Shown here: piece by piece, positions 10,718 through 21,290 of the stretch
How the letters are laid out: each line of letters begins with the position of its first letter
Numbering within the stretch: the first letter of the stretch is position 1
Source: Rhipidocladum racemiflorum
Lineage: Eukaryota; Streptophyta; Magnoliopsida; Poales; Poaceae
Direction of reading: 5' to 3'
Length of the DNA: 64,000 nucleotides
Assembly (NCBI GenBank): GCA_036346355.1
Contig: CM070572.1
Coordinates: 7,757,001 to 7,821,000, forward strand
Made by a program: the position numbers and the translations under genes
The notes under the pieces: model-generated
The model's database searches: none
Told to the model about the DNA's origin: nothing
What the model saw: only the letters and a program-made list of their open reading frames with translations

Positions 10718-12726
10718 TTACTGAATCATGCTGTCAAGCTTCAGTCTGTACTGGGCCAAACTCTGCGGTCAAAATTTGGGGGGATTGAGATTTAAATTAT
10801 GAAAAATTCAAAAAGTTAACATCAGTCATTCCTACAAATTAAATAATAAATACTGGTGAATTTTAGCATCTACCAAGCTAAATACATGTATGAAAAATGT
10901 GACGAATCCCATTAATCATAAAATACGACATCAGAAATCACTATTGCTGTTTTCTAGAGTTTTGAGGAGTGGAAGAAAAGGCATTGTTAGCAGCTTTGAG
11001 TTATGGTTAAATCAAGTCTAGTTGTAGATATATATAACAGCTTAGATGCCAGATAATGGGCAAGCCATGTTTCTGAACATGAAGTTGAAATCAGGATGTT
11101 GTTGCATCCAACACTTTACAGTTTGAAGATTAAGAAGACCCTTACCCTGGTATAAGCATAGACGCCTGCCTCGGAAGGTCCTGCTGGACTCCCACGCCTG
11201 ATAAATTTCCCTTCCTTAAATATATACAACATAGGAATGCCAGTAGACAGCTCAAGGTTGATTACCTAAGGAAAGAAGAGTTTTATTACTTGTCTCAATA
11301 AAAGAAAGTAGATTGTGAGGTGTAAAATAAACTTGAAAAAATGTTATATCACCTCTTGAGAAGTCAACTTGTCCAGATGCATTATAATTGAACGAAGTGA
11401 ATTCCCATGTGCAGTAATCATAACATGCTTTCCAGCCACAAGTTGAGGTACAATCTGTAGACCAAAAAACATATCTGGTTACAGACCTCCTCTGAAACAT
11501 GTTAATTTACGAACTGCAAAACACAACTGAATGCAGGCTCCTAAGTTTTATATCACATTGGGTGATAACAGATGACACAAACATAAGTAGAGATAATTAA
11601 TACCTAAAGGTAGTTTTGTAAAGCAAAGGGAAAACCGAATGTAAAACCAGCAGTATACCAAAGGTCCAATTTAATTAACAGTGTCCAAACATATACTTAC
11701 TTGATCTTTGAAATAAGCAACTGCTCTCTCCGCACACATCTCTAGGCTCTCACCATTTGGGGGAGGAATGTCATAACTGCGACGCCATTCATGAACTTGG
11801 TCTTTGCCAAACCGATCAGCAGTTTCTTGCTTGTTAAGGCCTTGCAGGTGACCATACCTTTGAAGACATGGTAAAATTCCATGTGATGTTCAAGAGGAAG
11901 CACTAGAAATACACACTATCAAACAATTATTCTAAAGCATAGTGAATCCTTACATTCGTTCATTCAACTGCCAAGACGTTATGACAGGAATGGACTGCTT
12001 CTTTGTCTCCTCACTATATATCTGACTCCATTGGTGAGCTTGTTCGCTCTCATTGTGCACAATAATTGGAACCTAATATAGACAAGGGCGCCAAAGCCTC
12101 TTAACATAATTGATTGAAAAAGCTCATGTACAATATATTTCTACTGGAAATCTAACATAGAAAAAGGTAGAGAACCTTCTTCCGACGATGCTGCATCATG
12201 GCAAGCATAGCGGTCATCTGAGCACGAATAAGTGATGAAGTGTATATTACATCAACAGGGATATTGCATATCCTTTTACCCGCCTCAATTGCCTCCTGGA
12301 CACCCTTCGGGGTCAAGGGCACATCAACACAGCCAGTAAACAGATTTTTCTCATTCCACAACGATTCGCCATGCCGAATCAATATGAGCGCACTTTCACC
12401 TACAAGGGCATGAACAAGAATCTGATAGCATCACGCTACCGAGTAGAACAAAATGTACTACTGCATTGCTAAGTCAAACAGAACCTAAGAAGGTTACTTG
12501 ATTTCTTCGGGCTGCTGCTGCTTTTGGGGCTCAAAGGTAGCTGAACCGGCTCCATCACTGAAGATTGTGAGTTTGACGCGCAAACCAAACCCAATTTCCG
12601 GCAACCGGGGCAGCAATTCCCTACCGAAACAAACCGCACAATGCCGGTTCTCTTCTTAAAACCGAAGCTGCCGGCGCACCGCGATTTGATTGATACAAGC
12701 GCATGCTGAGATGTGGACGCAGCCAT
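10718..12726 (-). CDS. 2,3-bisphosphoglycerate-dependent phosphoglycerate mutase, probably plastidial
   Basis: Seven coding exons with consistent phase: 12498-12726, 12176-12399, 11954-12072, 11701-11857, 11353-11454, 11146-11265 and 10718-10762, giving 331 residues. The enzyme interconverts 3- and 2-phosphoglycerate through a phosphohistidine intermediate. Residues 85-88 are RHGE, with His86 the expected phosphoacceptor. They are followed by NLFTGCVDVPLTPKG, the substrate motif WRRSYDIPPP, and HGNSLR (259-264) with the second catalytic His. Residues 1-75 are Ser/Arg-rich and lack acidic residues near the start, as in chloroplast transit peptides; plastid import is inferred. The ATG sits one base behind an intron acceptor, which fixes the start. 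Classical plant glycolytic PGAM is the unrelated cofactor-independent enzyme, so this is the bacterial-type form. A 5'-UTR intron (12728-12966) precedes it. Confidence 0.93.
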
Positions 12727-12727
12727 T

Positions 12728-12966
12728 CTGCTTCCGACAAAGACAACAAGGTTAGCCAATCCTCCCATAGTCAACTAAGATTGAGCAATCTTGAGATATT
12801 CTCCACACATCAAATAAAAAACCTCATAGATGAGATCAAGAAGCAGCAGCAACCACCGAATCCGCACTTCCAGTCAGACCATTACCATTCCAAAATCCAA
12901 AACCCCGCCACAAATTTCATCCATAGAGAAGGAGGTGGGGGGAAGGAATGACGGAAGAATATATAC
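12728..12966 (-). other. 5'-UTR intron of the phosphoglycerate mutase gene
   Basis: On the minus strand a donor CCCAG|GTATAT at 12967/12966 and an acceptor GAAGCAG|A at 12728 frame a 239-bp AT-rich intron that ends one base before the start codon. A leader intron so placed is common in highly expressed plant genes. Confidence 0.65.
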
Positions 12967-13023
12967 CTGGGAGGGAAGACGCTGAACCCTCGGAGAAGAG
13001 CACCTCGGGAGCGAAGGGCCGCG

Positions 13024-13031
13024 TTTTTATA
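13024..13031 (-). promoter_or_regulatory. TATA box of the phosphoglycerate mutase gene
   Basis: TATAAAAA is read on the minus strand in an otherwise GC-rich stretch, about 57 bp upstream of the inferred leader splice donor. Transcription would start near 12995, leaving a leader exon of about 28 bp before the donor. Confidence 0.5.
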
Positions 13032-13449
13032 GGTCCGCTTGCCCCCGACAGGTCGGCGAAACCGAACCCGCCTTCCTTGTCGAGATCTGCAGTGGCGGCG
13101 GGTCGCGGTCGCGGAGATCGCCGGGAGCGGCGACGAGACCAAGGAAACACCAGGGGAAATGCCTCTTTTGCTCGAGCCGTTCTCCCGAGTTCTTGTGCAG
13201 GTGCGGTGGCGCGGCGCGGTGCGCTGCGGTTGGGCTTGTCGGCCGTGTGTGGTGGTGTACTGGTGTGGGTCGGAGCTCGTGTTATAAAAGGCCACCAGGA
13301 ACGGGAGAGACGGTGTTGGTTGGTCGCTTCAACGAGAGAGAGGATTGTGACGGGTTGGTGGCTTGGTGCCGTGGGAACATGGCCGTGCCATCCTTTTTAT
13401 TTATTATTGGTTTGCGATCTATAGAGATTTTGTTCACGTTTTAGTTTCC

Positions 13450-14814
13450 GCATAGTTTTGTTTTAAAAAAAAATTATTTACCAAACAGGAGGATTCTGAG
13501 TAGCTTCTGAGAATTAAAAGTCTTCTACATATGTCTTATTTGGTAGAGCTCCAGATCCCAGCTTCACCTTAGATCTGAAATTTATAAACTAAAATAAAGT
13601 GAATTAAGTTTCTATTTTATTCTAAAATATAAACAAGATTATCCACCTAAACACTCTTAATATACCCACAGCTTTAACTCTACGAGTTTGGTGGAGTTAG
13701 GAATACCCAGCTCCACGAATCTAATGGAACTAGAGCTCTACCAAACTGGACCATAGAATCAGAATCCAACTGAAACCTAATTCTTGTTGATTCTCACTGG
13801 CGCAGTTCGAAACCTAGAAGTCACATCCAACTCGACCCGATTCTCTCATAATCAGAAGCAGCTTTTCCCATAATCCAAAATACATAATCTAGAAGCTGAA
13901 ATGAACAAGGCCTTTGAGTTTCTTGGCGTTTGAAATGCATGAACTTCATAGATATTTCGAGTTCCTGCCATAATGTAGATATTATATTTGCTGATGGGTA
14001 TGGTGATCTGTTTGAATTGTCGCTTTTGGTTTCATTAATGAAATCAGGAGATCCCTCTCTATCGCTAAAAATATATAATAGAGAATGTTATGAAATTGTT
14101 ACATTTGAATCCATGTGGACATGCTTTATGTTACTTGGAAGCGCTCTATCTGTATGTATACAGTAGATCCCTTGAATAAAACATGGCAAAGGGGAACAAA
14201 CGTGGAGTATTTAGGTTTTCATAAACTTTTAGTAAGACAATTCTAGTTTGTAGAGGTGCCTAAAATATGATCATGCAATTGAATATTTGAAATTTCCTAG
14301 CTTTTTTATGTTGATTAAAACAAAGACGTTGATATCTCTGCAATGAACGTTTTTTTTAATGATATCTCTGCAATGATTTTCTCCCTTAGGACAGTATACA
14401 TTACTTTGCAATGTGTATATACCCCTATTGTGAAAAACAGCTAACCTGACCGATTAGTCGGGTGATTAAGCAGTGATGGTGGCTAAACCATCATGAATAG
14501 CGTAATCAGAGTGCACTTATCATAATTGAATGATTAATTGACCGTATAATCTGATTAATCGTCCATTTTCCCAATTAATTATCCGTTTCCCATTTAATCA
14601 CGAAAATAGCTTATTTTTATTCACTAAGTATGATAAATTAGTTTGTAATATTGTGTCATAGTGTTCATATTATGTTCTTTTTGGGTGAAGTGTAAACAAT
14701 GAAATATAAAACATGTTTTGTAGAATGATAATTTACACTAACTTTGAGGAAATAAAATGTTTCAAATTAATTCTGAACATAAATAAATATATTAATAAGG
14801 ATGCATAATATTAA
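13450..14814. other. Intergenic AT-rich DNA left of the Helitron
   Basis: No confident gene. The stretch contains a MITE-like inverted repeat at 13537-13748 and, near 14440-14600, GATTAATCG-type repeated motifs of unknown origin. Confidence 0.35.
13537..13748. mobile_element. MITE with GGTAGAGCTC ends
   Basis: The left end TTTGGTAGAGCTCCAGATCC is mirrored by GAGCTCTACCAAA at the right. The roughly 210-bp length and AT-rich interior fit a MITE. The target duplication is not clear, so the superfamily is left open. Confidence 0.55.
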
Positions 14815-14999
14815 CTCTATTATAGAGGGAGGGATTGCCGGCCTCCCACGCTGTCCACGTGCTTGTTTTTGTGCTTGCCCCCCCCCCGAGAAACGGGCTA
14901 ATGCGGTCCGGCTCCGCTCGACGTTATCGCTTCGCATGTGCCTTCCTGGGATGCGCGCTCCGCTTCTTCGCCGTTGATTTCGCCTGCCCATTGCAATGC

Positions 15000-16403
15000 T
15001 GAAAGGACCAACGATGTCGCCTAGAGGGGGGGTGAATAGGCGGATTAAAATTTACGCAGCGGAATAAACCTGGCCGAGCTGGTCAACCCGGAGTCTCCGG
15101 GTTTTTGGTCCGGATACTCCGGCTTGTCCGGAGTGTCCGGTATTGATCCCGGACTCTCCGGGTTAGCTGGCTCGGGAGCGAGATAAAAACTACTCTAGCA
15201 AGCACAATAAACCACTAGAAGTATATAGCAAGAACAACCTAGAACAATTGCTAGCAAGAATTTGAATTTAAAGCCAAGCAAAGAGCTAGATCTAACTATA
15301 CAAATTCAAATCCACTTAAGCAATACTAAGAAGTAAAAGTGAATGCGAGAGACACGAATTTTCACCGAAGTTCGGGTTCTTGAAGGGAACCCTACGTCTC
15401 CGTTGAGGTGGCTCGGTCGCACTTGAGCCGGGGTCTCTTTCAACCCGCTTTCCTCCCGGTGTTGCACAAATGCACTCGCCGGCTTCACTTCTTGTCTCTT
15501 TCCTTTCGAGGCGAGACTTGCCTTCACAAACTACCGGGCTCACCACACAAGTTGGTAGCTCCGGTGACTCCTATCCGTCTAGGAGACCTTCAACCTCCAA
15601 GAGAAATAGCACCACGAAGAATCGCTTGGAGGATGAACTAGTGCTCAACAAGATGAAATGAATGCACTTTGCACTTTTCTTCTTCCTCTCCACACCAAAA
15701 GATCAACAACCAAATTAATTGGTGGGAGGAAGTGGGGCTCTATTGAATGCTTAGAGATGGTTAGGAATGGCTTGAATGTCGCTATGAATGAGCTCAATAG
15801 AGATCCTGGCCGTTGGAGTGGAGTGGAGGCTTTAAATACTCTTTTGAAAACTAGCCGTTACTCCGTTTTGAACAGGCCGGAGTGTCCGGACAAACAACCC
15901 GGAGACTCCGGGTTATCCGGAGACTTCGGACCAAATGTCCGGATACTCCGGACCAGCTGGAAACAAAGCAACCGAGAGGTCCAACCCGGAGACTCCGAAC
16001 CAAATGTCCGGACACTCCGGATTGAATCCGGAGACTCCGGACAAAATGTCCGGATACTCCGGGTTACCCAGAACGGTTTCAAATTGAAACTTTTCAAAAC
16101 CAAATGTAGGAGTGCTAAAGTGAGATGCAAGACTTGATGTTGAGCACATGCACATCCTAAAATCGATTTCTCGTCATACCCTCTTAATAGTACGGCTATC
16201 CTTAAGACACAATTGAATAAAAGAGTACAACTTTGGTCTTGATGCCGTCCTTTTGATTTTAAGTAGTCGAGGGGGTGTCCAATGTCATTCCAAACTTCGA
16301 TATAATCTCGATATCTGCAGTATTCTTGGATAAAACATTAGATCTCTTTAATTGTGTCGTCATTAATCACCAAAACAATTTGAGGGGCCTAGATGCACTT
16401 TCA
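15000..16403 (-). repeat. 3' LTR of the Sirevirus element
   Basis: Matches 25019-26414 nearly base for base; the differences are mostly one-base changes in homopolymer length. Begins TGAAAGGACC and ends GATGCACTTTCA in plus orientation. Contains arrays of TCCGGA dyads near 15085-15170 and 15875-16065. Confidence 0.95.
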
Positions 16404-16800
16404 ATCTCCCCCTTTTTGGTGAATTGATGACAACACAATTAATTAGCAAATAAAATAACGAGAACAAGACTTAGGCATAAGATAAATAAGAGGAGCTCCC
16501 CCTAAAAGTGTGCATTAGAGGAATTGAGTGGAAACAAATGCACATATTTATCGAGAGATAACCGAGAGCTCCCCCTTAAACACAGCATCCGAGAATACAA
16601 CACAAGTAATTGAAAGTAATCCATGCATAAAATAAGCATTAAAGTCATTACAAGGAATAACAGAGTTCACGACACGAAATAAGCAACACAAGTCCACAAG
16701 CGAATAAATAAGCACAAGAACAAACGCCTCTCCAACGCGACTAAAGAAGGCTAAAGACAACGCGGCTAAAGGAATCACTCCCCCTTTGGCATCAAGACAC
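16404..16800 (-). repeat. Repeated polypurine tracts before the 3' LTR
   Basis: On the minus strand AAAAAGGGGGAG abuts the LTR at about 16404-16417, and related GGGGGAG tracts recur near 16495-16503, 16568-16576 and 16780-16789. Multiplied polypurine tracts at this place are a known Sirevirus character; they prime plus-strand DNA synthesis. Confidence 0.75.
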
Positions 16801-16828
16801 CAAAAAGGAAGACACAGAAATCACTCGT

Positions 16829-18502
16829 CATCTCCGCTGCCGAGGCCTCATACTCGAGCCCTCATTGTCGACGTCACCAGCGCTGGAGGAGCAGAGGAGG
16901 AAGCAATCCCAAACAAGGCATCGGCCAGTGGCGTCGCTACTCTCCTCGGAAGACCCGGAGGAATCGCTGGGAGAGACTGCCTCGCCATTGTGGCGGCGGA
17001 TGCTGCGAATGTCTTGACCATTCTTCTTGATCTGTCGACTCATCACCTTCTGCCTGGTGGAGATGTCGCGGCAAAGAAGAAAGACATGCTTGAGCATCCG
17101 CTGAAGAGTCTTTGCTCGGGACCTCGGACCTTTCGGAAGGAATGATCGAGGCACAAATGAGCAGAGTGCAGGTAGAGCACAAGCACGACCTCGGCGAGGT
17201 CTAGTAGCAGGACCAGAGCACCGGAGGGGCTGGAGTAGACCGAGGGCGGACCTTGTAAGAAAGATGCTCCTCATCTCGACAAACTTCACCACTCACGAAG
17301 AGATCAAGGTCATCACGAAAGGTGCATAGCTGCAGCGGCCATGTTGCTCTGCTGCGTTACGCCTCATTGTTTCCCACAAGAAATCGACAATGTCAAAAGG
17401 GTCAGTGCTCTCAACGAGGTGAAACAAAGAGGTTCCTACCATAGGAACCGATAGCGCACGATCTCCTTCCTTTGGCGAAAGAGTGACTCTCAACATCCTG
17501 TTGAGCACAGCTGGTATGTCCTTCAGACCCTTGATGGTCCCAACTGTGAAGCTCCTGGACGTGGCATACAAAGCCTCAAGTTGCTCAGAGTCAACACTTT
17601 CTTCTCATGAAGCTTTGGTGGCATTGTATCCGAGGTTGAGCACTCTCGGCAAATCTCTTCTTGCTAGCCACATACCATATCTTGTCGGTCATCCACCAAA
17701 TGGCCTCATCATTCTTGTCAAAGTACAAGGTGGCATAAAAGCGCATGATGATCTCATTGTTCCGATCATACTTGTATGCCATGATGTTCTTGATCCGATG
17801 CAGCTCGCAAATCTGAATGATCTCGATGAAGACTGGATTGCCTGCTGCAGCCATGTACTCCCAGTCAATTGTCTTCATGCGAACCACTGGGTGCTCAAGT
17901 GGGTATAGGACCGTTTCATAGTAATCTGACTGAAACCGGTTCCAAAACCGGCGGTCCACATACTCATCCTGGTGGAGCTCCAAAGGATCTTTCTTTCTGT
18001 GCTCCACAATGGCTTTCCCTTTACCAGGTCCTGTCCGGTAGTCAATTACTCTCAATGGATTTACGGACATTGGATAGTTCCACACGGGCTTGGCCTTGAT
18101 CAGAGGACCAATGAAGTGCCCAGAAGTACGGAACTGGCTTCTTTTCTGATCACGAAGCCTGGCATGGGTATCAGCTGGATGCTCATCTGGATCAGGAGCT
18201 TGCTGAGGTGGAGGAGACAGGACAGGTGCTGATCCTGAAGCTAGCTGGCCTCGAGGTCTGGAAATGGGCCTTTTGGCCACTCCAATTCTCTGCTTTTTCT
18301 GCGGAGGCTGCGGAGGCTGCGGAGGCTGCGGAGGAGAATTGGTGGGAGACGCCCCCTGAGCGGGATCACCGCCACCAGAAGGCTGCTGAGGAGGATCGCT
18401 GCCACCGGTATCTGGCCGAGGAGGATCATCGCCACCGGAGGTCCACGAGAAGGGTCCATCGACTGCATAAAGCGAGCGAGGATTAGCCGAGAGGCGACGC
18501 AA
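16829..18502 (-). pseudogene. Env-like third ORF of the Sirevirus, frame-broken
   Basis: Located between RNase H and the 3' LTR. 17591-18502 begins with a Pro/Gly/Gln-rich domain and continues into a conserved block (FYATLYFD.. WWMTDKIWY). 17293-17571 and 16828-17292 continue it in other frames. Such a post-pol ORF is known from a subset of Sireviruses and is called env-like by position. I see no convincing signal peptide or membrane span, so an envelope role is not supported here. Confidence 0.6.
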
Positions 18503-18529
18503 AACAATGGAGAACTGAATCTGGCCGAG

Positions 18530-18618
18530 GCACCCAACCCGGAGAGTCCGGACAAACTGTCCGGATACTCCGGACTAACCCGGAGACTCCGGACCAAGAG
18601 TCCGGATACTCCGGATGT
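18530..18618. repeat. TCCGGA dyad array inside the Sirevirus body
   Basis: AACCCGGAGAGTCCGGACAA, then GTCCGGATACTCCGGAC and GGAGACTCCGGACC recur at about 17-bp intervals. The same motifs fill the LTRs and recur at 19118-19222 and 21236-21315. Confidence 0.8.
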
Positions 18619-19117
18619 GCCAGAAAACGCGCACGGGCGGGCCAAAAAAGCGGAAACCAACCCTAACCGCGATAAAAAACAAATCTAGATTGCCTCTAGG
18701 ATGAACAAATGAAGATTAGGGCACAATCTAGCAAGAGATTTCGCGGGATTAGGGCACGAAAAGAGAGTACTCACCTCAAGGGATTGAAAATGAAGAACAC
18801 GGGTGAGTGAAGAGCGAGATTCTCCGATCTTGAGGGCCACGAAGAGTCAAGCCTCACCCTAGAGGAGGTGAAGCATGAGGAGAGGCCTTAAGAACCGAAG
18901 AAAAGAATCCAATCCCGAAGAGGAGAGGGTTAGGGCAAAGGAGTCTTACCAAGATCTTCAATGCCAAGGAGAGGAAGGGGATCCAAGAGCCTTGGAGAAG
19001 ACGATGAAGGTGAGAAACACGCCCTAGCCAAGAGAGGAGCACGGGAGAGGAAGAGGCGCACGGAGGAATAGAAAAGAAACTAAACCGCGCGGGATACTTG
19101 GGGTTTAACCGACCGCC

Positions 19118-19222
19118 CCAACCCGGAGACTCCGGACTTCAGTCCGGAGACTCCGGACCAACCCGGACACTCCGGACAAAAGGTCCGGAGAGTCCGGATC
19201 GAAATCCGGATACTTCGGGTTC
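19118..19222. repeat. TCCGGA dyad array inside the Sirevirus body
   Basis: Six or more GGAGACTCCGGAC-type units sit between the env-like ORF and the RNase H end. They are non-coding and share the unit with the LTR arrays. Confidence 0.8.
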
Positions 19223-19467
19223 CCTTGCTCGGGAAGAAAAGGAATTTTTCAAGGAAAGCTTCGGAGACCCGCGGAGAGAGAGAGAAAGGAGTCCTAGGGC
19301 ATCCATCCACCATGTGACTAGCTAGCAATCAAGCAATCAGACTATAGTCATATAGTAATGATGCGATCCTAAGATCAAGAGCCAATAACACATGGTAAAT
19401 TCAGAGAAAAAGATAAATAAAGTTTTGAACTTCATTTTTCATTCACCAACCAATATAAGAGCACTTA

Positions 19468-21280
19468 TCAAGCCACGTTACGAGAATCTAGAATATTTAG
19501 ACCACTTCTCAATTCACAGAACCTTTTCTCGTCAAGGGGCTTGGTAAAAATATCGGCTAATTGATCATTTGTACTCACATGTTGGATATCAATTTCGCCT
19601 TTAGTTGCGTGGTCTCTTAGGAAATGATGGCGAATATCAATGTGTTTTGTTCGGGAGTGTTGGACAGGATTGTTGGCAATTTTATGGCTCTCATTGTCAC
19701 ACAAAAGTGGAACGCTTTTGTAGGATAGGCCAAAATCACTCAAGGTTTGTCTCATCCAAAGTAATTGGGCACAACAACTCCCGGCAGCCTATGTATTCGG
19801 CCGGCGATGGATAGGGCTACGGAATTTTGTTTCTTGGAAGACCACGAGACTAGGGACCTACCCAAGAATTGGCAAGTTCCTGAGGTGCTCTTCCTATCCA
19901 CTTTGCAACCAGCATAATCCGCATCGGAATAGCCAATAAGCTCAAAGGAGGATCCTTTCGGATACCAAAGTCCGAAATGAGGAGTGTGCACTAAGTATCT
20001 CAAGATTCTCTTAACGGCCACCATGTGGCACTCTTTTGGAGCGGCTTGAAAACGTGCACACATACAAACGCTAAGCATGATATCGGGCCTAGATGCACAA
20101 AGATAAAGGAGAGAACCGATCATCGAACGATATACCTTTTGGATGACCGGTTTACCTTCTTTGTCGAGGTCTAGGTGCCCGTTGGCTTGCATTGGCGTCT
20201 TTATGGGCTTGGCGTCCTCCATTCCGAACTTCTTGAGCATGTCCTTGATGTACTTCGTTTGACAAATGAAAGTTCCTTCCTTGAGTTGTTTAACTTGGAA
20301 TCAGGAAGAACTTCAACTCACCCATCATGGACATCTCAAACCTTTTGGTCATTATCTTGCTAAACTCTTTACACAAATGTTCATTAGTAGATCCAAATAT
20401 AATGTCATCGACATATATTTGGCACACAAATAAATCATTATCAATATGCTTAGTAAAGAGAGTAGGGTCGGCTTTTCCGACTACAAAACCTTGTCCTGCA
20501 TGAAGTCTCAAGACATTCGAACCATGCCCTTGGAGCTTGCTTAAGTCCATAGAGTGCCTTGTGAAGGTAGTAGACGTGGTCCGGATGTCTTGGATCTTCA
20601 AAACCGGGTGGTTGCTCAACGTAGACCATCTCGGAAAGTGGTCCATTTAAGAAGGCGCTCTTCACGTCCATTTGATACAGCTTGAAATCATGGTGAGTAG
20701 CAAAGGCAAGTAATATTCTAATAGATTCAAGCCTAGCTCTTTGGAGCATATGTTTCATGGATATCCAAACCTTCTATTTGAGTGTACCCTTGAGCAACCA
20801 AACGGGCTTTGTTCCTTGTCACGATCCCGTTTTCATCTTACTTGTTTCGGAAGACCCACTTAGTGCCGATAACGTTTTGATTTGGTCTTTTGACAAGCTC
20901 CCGAGACTTGATTGCGCTTGAAGTTGTTCGGTTCCTCTTGCATAGCCATCACCCAATCTGGGTCTTCAAGCGCTTCATCTACTTTAAGAGGTTCAAGAGA
21001 GGAAACAAACGAGTAAAATTCACAAAAATTTGCAACTCGAGATCGAGTGGATACTCCCTTGTTGATGTCTCCAAGTATGTTATCGACCAGGATGATCTCT
21101 TTGAATGCTTTGATGAACTCTAGGATGAGGTGCGGATGAGTCCAAGGCTTGAATAGGGCCTTCATCATCTTGGGTGGCATTGGAACCATCTTGAGCTTGA
21201 TTGGACAAGGAGGGAATGTCGCCTCGAGCTCGACCCATCCGGAGACTCGGTATTGGACCCGAGACTCGGACTAATCCCAC
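19468..21280 (-). pseudogene. Sirevirus reverse transcriptase and RNase H, frame-broken
   Basis: Four overlapping frames make up one RT-RNase H region. 20860-21189 has the connection motif GVSTRSRVANF and DPDWVMAMQEE. 20450-20758 has YQMDVKSAFLNG. 20290-20646 has the RT active site YVDDIIFG. 19468-20240 has the RNase H segment GYSDADYAGCKVDRKSTSG and a C-terminal KHIDIRHHFLRD. The pieces are collinear with an intact copia Pol, but single-base shifts separate them, so this copy does not encode one protein as given. Confidence 0.85.
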
Positions 21281-21290
21281 ACTCCGGGTT

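Noticed and set aside
13280..13290. TATAAAAG on the plus strand as a divergent promoter
   Set aside because: No transcript-like or coding sequence is recognisable downstream up to the repeats, and GC-rich promoters often hold chance TATA words.
13930..14166. 78-residue plus-strand frame resembling an F-box-associated C-terminus
   Set aside because: The resemblance (GDPSLSLKIYN and similar) is short and no F-box or splice partner is present. Too weak to annotate.
15850..16070. CRISPR-like array from regularly spaced repeats
   Set aside because: The repeats are 17-20 bp palindromic units in a plant LTR, with no unique spacers of constant length.
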